A stretch of DNA of 64,000 nucleotides, from positions 248,245 through 312,244 of the forward strand of contig VZRS01002399.1 of the NCBI GenBank assembly GCA_013398055.1, given 5' to 3'. Below, piece after piece: positions 1 through 13,200 of this stretch. The notes beneath the pieces are model-generated. The model was not told where the DNA came from and did not search any database. It saw nothing but the letters and a program-made list of their open reading frames with translations. Position numbers and translations under genes: made by a program. The stretch's first letter is position 1; every line of letters starts with the position of its first letter. This DNA comes from Ifrita kowaldi. Taxonomy: Eukaryota; Chordata; Aves; Passeriformes; Cinclosomatidae.

Positions 1-3000
1 GTTCTAGTTCTCCTAATAGTCGAGGACAGATGCAAACCTTGTGGTACCTCCTCTAAAAGCAATGCAGGGTTTAGAGGAAATTAGGAGCTAAGAAGCTCAG
101 GTTTTTGCTGCAACCTATGTAACACCCCATAGGTGGCATCTGGAGAGGAATCAAAGATGCATCAGAAGATGAAGAAATGAATTTTTGGCACGGCAGCAGC
201 AATTTTACACTTTAGAGCCCATGTATTACACCATATGTATATGCACATACTATTCTGAAGAAAGTTCCTATTACACTCTCACCTTTTCAATGCCTGAACC
301 CAAGTCATAAGGTCAGCAGTTGTGATACATATCACATCCAATTAGGCTCCCTGCAGGTTGTCATTTTTCCCTGCATTAAACCCTAAAATGTACAAGAAAT
401 AGTCTAGTAAATAAAGATGCTTAGAGACTAAATCTCATAAGACCACTTCTGTCTAGTTGCTGCTTTTTACCACAACTCCATTATGTAAAAAAGATCACTT
501 GTCACACTATATCTATCTTTTAAAGCAAATATACTTCTTCCACTTTATCTGCTAAAAGTGTTTCTGACCTACAGTTAGTGGACTCTTAGCACCTTCCCAT
601 GTTCCTTCTCCTCGCAGTGCAGCATTAGTATCTCCATAATAACAACTGCTTCAGTGACATGGATTATAAATGACCTCTTTACCAACAGAAGACTAAGTTT
701 TATAGAAAGAACATATTCCACAAAGCTTTTATTTAGAGCATTTGCATAGAAATAACCTTGCACTGAAGAGAAGAGTGGACAAAAGACAGAGAAACTCCAC
801 AAACGGTCACAAGCAAGAGGTGAAGGGAACACCTTGCAATGCTTTGATTTCTAATTAAAATGCAAGATGCTTGAAGCAAACCGTAGATCTGAGATGGTCA
901 ATTAAGAGCACTGTTATTGTTCTTCCACTGCAAGACCCCTTCAACCTTGCAGAAGACAGAAAATCATTACAAAATGGTTAATGCTTCAGTGTCTAGGTAG
1001 CTATGCTTTGGAGAAGAAAAAGATTATTTATATCAAAATACAGATTCAACTACAGTAATTTTATCTTCTGGTTTCCAAGGAGACAAGTGACCTCTATATA
1101 CTTCTCCTAACAAGTGTATCAAAGTCATATCATAGTAAGCAAAGCCATGAAAGCCATAAGAAAGTAGCTCAATGCCGAGACAATCTGCTGCTCAAACCTG
1201 AAGTTTAACAGCTTGGGTAGTCTGCCAGTACAGCTTCGCTATTGGTGTTGCTTCCCAAGCTTCCTTTTAGCAGAGCATTCTCTGTAATAGATATTGCCAG
1301 TCTTTACTTCAAGGAAAAACAACAGGCAGGAAAGGCTCCAACAGGGAATCACAGACAGTATATCACAACCAACAACAGTGGCAATAATCTAACTTTAGCA
1401 CTCGTGGGGCAAACCTTCCTGAGATCCAAAATCCATCCTTTCACAGCCCATCAGCAACTCTTTGAAGCCAACATTTATGTTGTATCAGCAATTCTCTACT
1501 TTAGTATTCCAGAATCTCAGGAGGATTCTTCTTTCTTCCTCAGCCAAGCTCAGGAAACCTACTGGAGCCCACAGCATGTCTAATCACATTTTCAATGCCT
1601 TCCTAATCTACAAAAAGCAGATTTGTTTTGGCAATGTGCACAGTTAAAGAGATTCGCTGTCTTTCCCCATACCCCTATCGAGTGTCAGTCACATGTTCAC
1701 AACATACTAGGGAAACACTGAACCAGCTTTTTCTTGGAGAAACTGCTTCAAGTTTCTCCAGTTAAAGTTCACCATCCATCCCCAGGTACCTGCACACATT
1801 TTGACTTCCTTGTGTCGCTCACCCTCATTTTCCTGCTGCTGTTCTTCCACGTATTCAGTGCTGGCAGAATGCTGTAAAGCTGACACAGAGATGGTGAGCT
1901 GCAGGACTCCGGGGTGCTGCTATGAGCAAAGAGCATGCCTGGGGCAACTTATGACTAATCTCAGCCTGACCTGATCTATCTCAGCTGACAGCAATAAAAG
2001 GAAGCAAAGAAAAAAAAAAATCATTAAAATATATGAAAATCCTAGACACCAGTTCTACGTTGTAATTGTGCAGTAGATTCATGGGTTCTTTGCAGCATTT
2101 CCAAGATCAGCTTTAGAACCCTGTGCTACTTGTGTGGTAGGGCTAGGAAAGGGGCTTTGAGACATTCACAGCTGTTGATGGCAAATTCCATCATCCTAAA
2201 CATCTACCTGGGCACAGACTAACCAAAAATTCAGGGAAAGTGACAAGGAAAAGTTTTGCTTCAGGAGACAGAAAAAAAGGTGGAAGAGACTGTTATTTTA
2301 GACCTGACTAATGAAGCGTTTGAGAATATAAATGTGTGAAGGTGTTTTGAATGAGATCATGAGAGACAGCGCCAGTGATTCTGCAGAAAGTAAGAAGTGA
2401 GAAAAGCTGAACAGGAACAAGACAGCTCTAGGTCAAACTCACAGGTGCATCAGATGAAGCGCAATGCTAACAAACACAGGAGAAAAACATCAGCATGTAA
2501 TGCCAGAATTGGGGGTTGCAGTGCCAAGTGGATTTGTGGAAAGCCACAAATAGCAATAAGAAACATAAAAAACTAGACCTAGACAAACACGAGGCCAGGA
2601 TTTCTCCAATAAGACGAATTGCAAATGCAAAACTCCTCAAACACTTTCAATACCTATTTTGCTTAATCTTCAAAGAAGACGAAGAGATCAGATATTGAGC
2701 ACAGCTGGTGATAAGAGAAAGCAGAATAAGGAAAAGAGTTTAAAATAAAACCAGCAAAATCCCAACACCACACAAAATTCCCACATACACAATGATAAGC
2801 ACATCTTGCTGGAAAATAGATCTTGTTATTTTATTCCCCTTGATCCTGCAGTTGAAAAAACACACAGAAGAGAAAGTAACAGAAGAAAACCCACATGGCA
2901 GGGGCCTGGTGAATGCTCAGGTGCAGGGCTTTCATCCACCACCACCCGAACAGCAGAATTGTCACTCAGGTTTTTTACTCACTGCTATTTGTGACAAGTT

Positions 3001-4038
3001 TTACCAGCAACCAGCTGTAATCCAGGCTTCTTTCTACTACAGAATTCTACATTTTCACATCCTTTTGTTGCCATATACATGCTGCTGTATCATATTCTAC
3101 CTCTTGACCAGTCAAGCATGTCTTACACTCTCATTTGGTTTCTAATTCTCTCCTTTCCAACTATTTGCATAAAGGACAGTCATTTTGTATAGGACAAACA
3201 GAATCAGTACTCACAGAAAATTATTTTTAGAGAAAAAGTGCTGAAGTTACCACTTTTGTGCTTCCCTATCTTTGAGGTTCTCTGAGAAATTTGTGTAGCT
3301 CATTCACAGAGCATCTCCCTGCGACTGCGAGTTCTCTCATTACACGGATAGAAAAGAAAATGAATCAGAAATCAAGTACTGAGCATTCACAGGCCTGTGC
3401 TCGGTCTTCCTTCTCCTTGGAAGCACAGCCTCACCTAATTACAAGGCCCTCAGCACTGCCAGCTGTGTGGTACAACATGACACAGGTGCACAGCATCATT
3501 TCAGAAACAAAATGAGAAACACAGGCCTCCTGCACCGGTAGCTCTGTGACAGGGTATTGTCCAGAATTCCTGTGCTGACAAGGATTTGATGGTACAGAAG
3601 GTTACATAAATAGACAGATAGATGAAGGTGGATAGGAAGAGATGTGACAGGGAGTGACAAACACATTTCAGGGTACAAGTCTTACAGCACAGTCAGCAGA
3701 AAGCCCAAGGCAAAGTGGTATTTTATTAAAGTAAATCACATAGCACGGAGAAAGGCTAAGCAGGGTTATCAAACCTTCTCCTTTCATCACAAATGAAAAA
3801 AAAAAAGACTACTGCCTACAATTTAAAGAAAGGTCTGACTGTTATGAACCTTAGCCATGGAATTCTCACTAAAATTGCTGCTTTTGCAAAAGGTCTTCTC
3901 TCTCCCACTGGCAAACAACAAAGCATCAGACTGTGTTCAAAAGTCCTCAAACTAAAAGCGAAGTAACAGACTCAAAGCCACAGCTCTGTCATAGAGCTAT
4001 AAATCAAAAAGCTGCAGTATAATTTGGCTGAGCACTGG

Positions 4039-4053
4039 TTTTTTTTTTTTTTT
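4039..4053. repeat. Poly-T tract (15 T)
   Basis: An uninterrupted run of 15 T. It could be the A-tail of a minus-strand retroposed sequence, but I recognise no element body beside it, so it is annotated only as a homopolymer. Confidence 0.9.
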
Positions 4054-7000
4054 ACTATAATCAAAGCTCTTCAGGTCTGTGCCCTTTGTGATTTATCAAT
4101 AAACATGTGAGTTATATTTGCAGCTGCTTGTCAATCTTGATTCGAGGGAAGTAAAGGACCTGCTTTACCTGCCACAATGTAAATTTATCATGGAATGGGC
4201 TATTTTATCTCTAATTTATCACAAGAGAGCACAGGATCCCTGCAGCAGAAAGTCTTCCAGTGACTCACAGCTGCTGGGTGTAAGCACTTATCTTAACATC
4301 ACTGAACATCATTGTCTTCAACCACCAGCCTGCTGATCTTTCGGGGCAGCAGGATGCTGGCAAGGCCTCAGCACATCTGTAGCACTCCAGGAATCTTAGG
4401 TATTGCCAGTCTTCGTTTACTCTTCTCCTCATCCCTTTTAGAAAAGAGTTTAAAGCTGACAATAACCATGTGTATGCAGTTAGCTTTGATATAAAACATT
4501 TCCTGAAATCTCTTAATAAAACAAATATAAACCAACAGTAGGTCATTCAAGTCTGATAAGATCTTGCTCAGACTGAAAACTGAAGATCTTAAAACTGATT
4601 CTGAAAATTCAAGACCTGAAAATTGATTTTTCATTACTGATGTTGCATTAACAATCTGTGTCTATAGATTAACTCTAATCTGGATTTTCTGTTCCCAATC
4701 TACTCCAAGAACATCAACCATCTTCCAACACACCAACTTCCAAAATTCCAACAGAAACTCTTCTATTTACAGATTGGATATTGCATTAAATTCACAGTAA
4801 GTCCTTCGCAAAAAATGATAAACTCAGTTTTTGCAAGAGATAATATCTTTTATAAATATCCTTCATCATCAAAAGGGCTAAATATTTTTAAAATTCCACC
4901 ATTCAAATGGTTGAAGAACCACACTTGGGCAGCTGCCTAGAAGCATCCCTTCTTGAGAAGCTTTTCAATGCATCAGTGAAAACGTGCTCAGACTGAATTT
5001 AATCTATCTGAAAAATCATGTGTACAGCTTTTTTGACAAGCTCGTGGTGTATCCACTGAGGAAAGCTTTACCACACACATCCATGCTGGCTCACTTGGAT
5101 GGAGGCCAGGCTTTCCAAGAGATCGGCTGCCATGGCGAGATCATAGCAGGTTGACACATTTTCCACGAGAGAACAGCACACAAAGTACTCCCTGTGCTTC
5201 TTCTAAAGAGAGGCTCTCCTTGGAAAAATCTAGCCCAAAGGGAAGGGTGGGGGTGGGTGGAGAGATTGAGCCTTTTCCCTTACGCTCTGAAAATGTAATG
5301 TAATTGCACAGGGAAGGGCTACACACAAACACTGATAGTGCTGCTAGTGAATAGGACAGCTTTCTGTGAAAGAATAGCCATGTCTGAGAGTGAAAATGTG
5401 TGTATGTTTATCGAGTTGCTTATGTAAATGCATTTTTTCAACAGGCTTTCCACTCAAAATTTTAGCTATGATTTGTCCTGCTTAGGTATAAACTCGATTT
5501 ATCTACCAAAGTAAACACAGCATAGAAATTAAGTTATATATTTCTAGGCTAGAGATGTCAAGCAGAAGGTTGGAAGTCCAGAAACCAGAATACAGAACTA
5601 AATTCAGTAATCCATGCACAACTGCCTGAAGGTTGGGAAGCAGAGCAGGTGGACTAAATAGTACTAAGGATCACCATAGGAAGGCCTGTAAACCTAGAAT
5701 TGTTATTGGATTAGACCTTTTTTTTGGCCAAAAGTTATTTGACTGGCTACCTAGAGAATCAGGTTGGTATCACTTGGCTAGGTTCACTACTTGGAATAAG
5801 GCTTAGACTGTGAACAGGGATCAGGAAAGCAAGGGTTAATGACCTAAGATGATGCTTGATTCTAGCAATGATAAAGGAGAAAAAAGGTCTCTTTATATGG
5901 GAAATCAGAGGATGTTATTCTGGACTCATTGTTCTAGCTGGACATCTTACAGAGGATGTAAGTATTCAAAAATGTAACTCAAATTCCAGTTTAAACCTGG
6001 GTAAGAGATACATCTTTCTTCCATCTGATACATTTATGGTGTAAGCACAAGTTAATGATTCATAATTTAAATGAGAAGTGCAAGTCACATGGCCAGGGAT
6101 ATATTAAGTGATGAGGGGAAAAAAAACTTCAGGACTAGATCTTAAAAAATTTTCTAGCATGGGAAGACAAATAACAGCCCAATGGTCATGGCTGAGACTG
6201 TATTCAGGGATGGCTCAAGGAAGGAGAACCCATGAAGCTGACATGGGCATTAAATCATAAAAGACAAGCAAGACCACAGGTAAAAGGATGATAAAAATAT
6301 AGAAGTAAGAGGGAAGCTATACCAGAAATATAACTTGTACCTGCCCCATTTTAGCCCTGTAGGTCTTAAAAAATCCAGCACCCATTTGAGCCTCTCCCAA
6401 ATCCTGCAGAATGGACGGTGCCTTCCTGTCCTGTCCATAGCACTCACTTCACCCCCACAAGCCCTTCAAGATTCAGCCCTACTTTCAGTTTGGCAGATGC
6501 TCCCAAAATGGGACTTGGAGGAAGCAGGGCTAAACGAGCTGTCACTCCAGTTCAGGCAAGTACTCACCAGCCCTACAACTACACTTGGATGCAGCTTTCA
6601 GGAGAGCAGAGAGACAGGAGTGAGGTGAGTGCTGCAGGCTGAGAGCCTTCCGGGTGACTTGGGGACTGTGGACAGAGGTGTAAACACACTGCCACTGGCA
6701 TGAGAGAGTACAGCAAGTCCCACTGCAAGGCTGAAAGATGGAATTTAGGTTAAGGATAGAGCTTGGGAAAGGAGAGCATATGCAGCTGAGTGATAGACCT
6801 TGACATGCTCACACAGCTAAAATAAGAGCTTGAAGTAACAGGAAGAAATGTAACGTCACTCCTTCTACAGCTGGTATGAGACTCGTGGGTACAGCTTAGG
6901 CTGCGGCTGGTCAGGGAAAGAGAAACTCTAGAGGTGAAACTAGCCATGGATTGTGAAGATGGAAAATTGAGACACATTAATGAAACCACAGAGGAAATAC

Positions 7001-7878
7001 TACTCCTGCTATAGCAGGTATAGAGCCTCTGGCAACAATCCAGAGGAGAAGTTAGGCTGGTTTAAAGTTAGGCATGCAGAGCTAGAAAGCTGAAATTGAT
7101 GGTGATTGTTTAAAACCTCACACAGAAAAAATGAAGACTGGAGGGAGGAGAGGGAATTAATCTATCACTCTGTTTAAGACAGATACCAGTTTATGGTAGC
7201 AAAAAGGTTGGATTTAGGAATAAGAGCCCCCAGAAGTCTGCTATTGCTCCTGGAGTGCTAAGCACAGCTAATTCAGTTAGCATTTGTCCAACAGCATAAG
7301 CTCTGCCTTCCCAAAAATCAAGTACAATGGGACAAGTCTAAAGGCCTGACAGAAACATCTGCCATAAAAGACTAAACTTTAGACTCAAGTAATGCTCCAC
7401 ACAAATATCACACAAAATCAGTGTTTCTTAAAAGAGCAAGTAATCATCATCATCAGTGTCCAAAAAAGTGCTCTTCTTTTTACCAGCTAACAGAGGTCTT
7501 AGTACATCATAAGTAGTGCAGATAGTAAAAAAACACTGGCCTCAGATTTCAAGTACTACCTCTCTGGAATTTGTAAGCATCTCTTGAAAGGCAGACCTTG
7601 TGAGGTTTGAAGTGGTTACCGGCTTGGACTAGGAAGAAAGAAGGGAACTCCTTGCCTTGGAAGGAAAAACCCCTTTATTCTCTCCCACAATAACTTTGAA
7701 GCATTTTCCTTTTAGGCAGAGGACACTGTTAAAGGATGTCTGGCATTAAGACCTGTAGATGGTTACACAACATGAGAGTTGCCTGCAATCTTAGGGTTCT
7801 GTGAACCCATGAAGATGATTGATGAATGCTTTTGTTCAGCTGGAGACTGAAGAGTAAGTTAGCTTCAGTTTGGCTAAA

Positions 7879-7902
7879 ATTAGGTTAGTGATTAGGTTAG
7901 TG
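7879..7902. repeat. Perfect 12-bp tandem duplication
   Basis: The unit attaggttagtg occurs twice back to back, with no mismatch. It is a small local duplication of no evident function. Perfect identity suggests it is recent or possibly length-polymorphic. Confidence 0.9.
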
Positions 7903-10224
7903 ACTTACTCATGATTTAGTAAGGTTAACAGTAAGGAAACATACTGTAATAGCCAGTTGTTCTCTGGAAATGCAGACTTTTTTGTGCTTTGCAATGAGAA
8001 AGAAAAAATCATGGCATTTGCAGCACCTTACATTTCAGATAGAAAATTTCTATGATTATTGGTGGGGAAAAAGTAGGAGTCATAGAATTTCCTTAAAAAG
8101 GAGGATGTCAGAACCCATTAGATTTCCACATACAGAAGCAGACACACAGATGACAATCCCACTCTAAACTTTCACTCTTTAATCTGACACTACATGAGGA
8201 TATTATGGTATTATGACGTTTTAGTCCTTTCTCTTGGCATTTGCAGTTCTTCTGATGATCCACCCACCTTCTCTTCCCCCAAGCCCCTAAGTACCAGTGT
8301 TCACATGGGTTTATAATCCAGTCTACTGTAGTGTAGTTAAATACATCTCACTGTTTTTAATTTTGTAACAGTTTCTTTCATACTTCCAATGCTCTTATAA
8401 TCACAGTGCTTCTTCTGTATTTCTCTGTGTTGCCCTGCACACTCTCTGTTCTTACTGATTTTATTCAGAGTTGATGCTCAGCATCTTTCAGAACATAATC
8501 TTATTTTATAGACATAGGCTCTAATGCTTCCTTAGGGTTTGTCTGGTTATTGCTGTGTTCTGTGGCTGGGATGAACAGTGCTCACAAAGTCACTGATGTG
8601 GCACCACTGGGTCTCTCCTGCAGCAGCTGCAATCAGCAGCGAGAAGGGATGACAATAACCAAAGGAGAAGCAGCTTGTCACCCCCTTCATCCCATGACAC
8701 AGAACATCTGCTGAATCTGCTGGACTGTACATTAATGGGAATTAGCCCTTCAGCAGGTCCCAAAAGGAGACTACGAGTTTTACAATTTAACCATACCTCC
8801 AATTATCTTTGCTGTGTCCAAAGTAGAACTGTATTACCCCAGACAGCCCAGTCGCTTGAGTTCAGGTTGTTCTGAGTTTAGGAACCTCTCCCACTTTTGC
8901 AAATACAACCTTTTTCAAAACAGCCAGAGTGTTATTTTTCCTAACCTCCATTCATTAAGCTGTTTGCACCACTCTGGGAGAAATCAGAGGTGGCTTTGAG
9001 AGAATACATTTCAATGTTAAGGGCAGGATTGTGCAGATTTGAGATGGAGAAGCACATTTTTGGCAATAAGAACTACATTGCATAATCTTGCTATCAAGCA
9101 TTCTTTCTGATAAGTCTGCGACATCATCTGGCAGGAAGAAAAGAAGTCCAGACATTATTCCAAGAAAGCGGGAGATATTGTCACTGTTATGCTCCCAACA
9201 CAACTATAAGAAAACTATTTTATAACTGCCCATAGTCAAACATAAAATGCATGAGTAGAGTCTGGAAATCTTACAAAGTACAATCAATGAAAGACAAAAT
9301 ACTGAAAACCACCCATTTCTTACAGCCATATAAAGGTATTATGAGCAATACAAAGAGTACTAGAAACTATAAAAGTACGGTGTAAAAAGGTATTTGAAAC
9401 TGTTTTGTTTGCAACCTTGCACCCTTTTAATTTTTTTTTTTCCTATGGCAACAAATGTTATCACACTCCAGGGCTTCATCTTAAAACAAAGAAACAAAAA
9501 CTGCAAAGTGCACAATATTTATTTTGTTGCCTTAGATCTACAAGGTATATCAGAGAGCCACAAATTCAGCAAGGAAATTATAGTGCAAGTTAACATGGAG
9601 AGCTGAGAGGAGCAGTAAGCATGATGTATACTGAAATGAATCCTCACTAGTATCTGCTAGACTAAAGCAAGGTGTATTGAAAGAGGCCTCCCTGTTATGT
9701 TTTGTTTCTTCCCCTGACAAAAATAATGAAGGTGATCTTCTCCACACTTATGGAATTATAAAGAATTTGTCTGGCTGATGTCTTAGAATATTTAATCCCT
9801 TTACATCAGCAAAGGGATTCACTCGCAGAGAAAGCATGCAGCAGAGTGAATGCTGTAATCTTATTCTTTAAAAACATGGTTGGCACAGAAATTGTCCATT
9901 TTACTCAGGAGGATGCAATTCCATTTCAGCTTTCATGTAAAGCTGCTTCATGAAATTGAAAAGCCTGCGCATGAACAGAAACAGAACAGCAGGGAAAAAA
10001 CAAAGCCTGTGCCTGGCCATGGATCATTTCTCCTTCTCCACATGGTTTGAGGGAAAAATAGCTGGCTGCACTGGGTGAAGACAATCTGCAGTAAGCAGGC
10101 TGGTACCAGCTCTGCTGACCTAATGGCAACAAGGAGTCTAGGAATGAAGAGCTCAGACTCCTGGGGAAAGCAGATAATCCAACCCCTCATGTCTGTAAGA
10201 AAAGATTTTGTGAGCTACACAAGA

Positions 10225-10270
10225 GAAAAAAAAAAAAAAAACAAGCACAGAAAAAAACCAACAAAAAATA
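10225..10270. repeat. A-rich low-complexity tract
   Basis: A run of 15 A (10227-10241) is followed by A-rich sequence with short interruptions. There is no identifiable retroposon body immediately upstream on the + strand, so it is treated as low-complexity DNA and not as a poly-A tail. Confidence 0.8.
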
Positions 10271-13200
10271 TACAGAGAAATGGGAAGGCATCTTAGGTCT
10301 CAAGGGAGGAAGAAGAATCTTGCTAGTCAACCCAAATCCAGATGCTGGGACTAAAATAGAGAAGTCCCACTCACCGTTTGCTCTGCCAAAGCCTTCGAGA
10401 GACAGCAACACAAATTGCCAGAAATGCTTTAACTGAACAGGTTTCTGTAAGGAAATGCCAGTGTGTTCATTTGGTTTAGGAATTTTAATAAGAAAAATAA
10501 ACTTTCTGAGAGAGTGAAGGAGAAAAGAATTTCAAGGTGAAGTCTTTGTTCCTTCCTCCCAGCTGAATATTGCAACGGGAGGAAACTCATGTAGAAGAAG
10601 GTATCAGGCACTTGCTTCAGGGGGCTGTCTTCCCAGGATGACAAAGTCTTTGGTCAAATGAAGGCTGTCCCACTTCTACCAGCACAACACTTTGAAAAAA
10701 GCATGTTTTCTCCCCATGCTAGCATGGGAGCTATCGTGGAACTCCTCCAAAATTCAAATAATCATAAAGACATTTCTCATTCATCTCTGGCTGCATAATA
10801 ATGAATAAAAGGAAAGTTGAAATTCGGATACAAACTAAAAATATAACTTTCAGGTCAGAAACTCTCAGCTTAAGAAATTACGCTCTGATTATGTAAGGCT
10901 ACAGTAAGTTAATTAACATTTATTAATCAGTGTTCATTTCAATGTGAAAAGCAGCACATGGAGTCAAAAGAGACTGTTTCTACATTCACACAAATATGGC
11001 TTATGTTGTGAGACATAATTGAGTGTAAATCTTAACCTGTTAATTATCAAGGTCTTTACTGTGTCGTTTCAGAAACATTGATCAAAGGTTAAAAAACTCC
11101 TGTGAGAGACAGATGAGCATTTGGAAAAAACATGGTGATCACATTTTATTATAATTTCTCCTTGCTTTCTGAGTATCAAGTCGCTGGACAGAACAAAAAG
11201 TTCAAAGATCTTTTTGATGAATTTCTTAAAAATGTCTAGTTGCTATCAATAACAAGATTAAATTTCTGTACTCTTGATATTTGGCATGTCTGCCAAGGAA
11301 GAGCAAAGTTATTACCAATAACATCTTTGTTATGTAACGTAGAGAAATTTAAGTCACCACTGACAGTTCAGTGAGGAGAAGTACCAATAAAAAAATCGTA
11401 TCTCACATTCCTTAATTTGCTCACATCTGTACTTTGATAAAGTATACACTGAGAAGCAGACATACCTGTCTGGTTTAATAATTTTCTGTATTTGGAGTAA
11501 AAATGAAAAAAGACAAAGTGTGATAAGTCCACTGTGTGATTCAGAAGAAAGAAACGTAAAAGTTTCATCTCCTAATCCTCTGGTTCTACACAACACTGCA
11601 GTGCTGAAGTGAATCCACAACTCACAATGGAAACCTAAGATCTAGAGGACAAGATGAGATCCATCTTGAGCTAAAATCCCCAGACTCCACACAGACAAAC
11701 AAACCTCAGAACTGACTGCTGCAAAGTACTGAAATACACCAAATACAGGTGCCCTTACAGATCACTTTGCTTTTACCCAGCTTTGGGAGTAAAGGCTGCT
11801 GTACAGCGTGGAGAAAGTCACCACAAGGCACTTGATGGGAGTTGCACCGGATGTTGAATGACCTGAAGTGAGCTGCTTTTGAAACAATTAAGACAACCTT
11901 TTATGTCTTCCCTAAACTTAATACACATTCAACAGCAACTGCAGAGGTATGCTTATTTACTCAAGAAAAATAGTTGAAATCAAAATAAATTTTTGCTAAA
12001 CGAAACCACTTTCAAGACATCAATGTAAAATGCTTTTGCATACTTTTCATTCAAGACAAAAATGCATTGCTCACTTAAATTCTTTTCTTATCTGGTTAGA
12101 TCACCTTCCACTGCATAGAAAACTGCATTTACTTTCCTATATGTTGTGTTGATTATATTTTTCCCCATTTTTTATGCAGTCATACTCAATTTCTATTTGA
12201 AGAGGCCAGAAAACCCAGCCAGAAAACCAACCATTTTTTCCACAGTCATAACATCATTCACTTTCTTTAGAAAAACTTATGAAACCTATTTATTTTAGCA
12301 TTTCCTCACAGGCAATGCTTACAAATCATTGTTTTCTAAGGTTATTTTTTTGTTTCTTTTTTCTGGAGACTCTTCAACTCATCTCTATTTGAAATTGCGA
12401 TATCCAAAACTTGTGTTAGATGAAGCGTCAGCAATTTCAAATCAGGATAATTATGTCCTTTGTCTTTCATGCAATATTCCTCACCAGAAACTGCAGAGTC
12501 ACATTTGTCTCTTTTTGCAATAGCTTCACATTGTCAACTCATTCTGTTTGTTTTTCCCCATGAGCCTAAGTTTGTGTTCCAAATCCTGCTCTAGCCAGCA
12601 CAACTACAGGGTGGATAATGCATTCTTCACCTTCTACTTGCTAATATGGGGGAAAGAGGCCACTGACTTTCACACAAAATCCATGGAGTCAGGCACACGC
12701 CTCAGCAAGATTCAAACTAGCTCAGTTACTGACCAAGCAGATTGCTGGCATCAACCCACCCAAAGCACCACTGCAGGTAGCCCAAGGGAATACTGGGACC
12801 AGCACCACACTTGACATTTCCCCTCTTTCCTCCAGACTGAAAGCTGGGCTCCCTCAGCCACCTGGAATACTGTTTAGAATCCTGTCCCAAAGACAGGCAC
12901 TGTTCCATGAGGGTTAAAATCAAAAACCATAGTAGCCAAAACAGCAGGATCTCAGTACAACAGCACCTCGCTTAGATCACATTCGGAAAGGTGAGGCCAG
13001 GAGTCATTTCATCACAGAAAATATTTCTTCCCACAGGTTCTGGCTCACAGAACAACTTAACTTATAGACAGCCTGTGCCCTCTGCCTTGCTGAAGCAACC
13101 TTAACTCTTCTGGCTGAAGAGATATTACTGTGTTGAAAAGAACTGAGAAGTCTCAGTACCTAAAGAAGAAAGAACACGACTCTGAAAGCTAACAGCAGCT

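Noticed and set aside
8078..8110. Possible CR1 or LTR remnant at gtcatagaatttcc
   Set aside because: The match is a single short motif with no extension.
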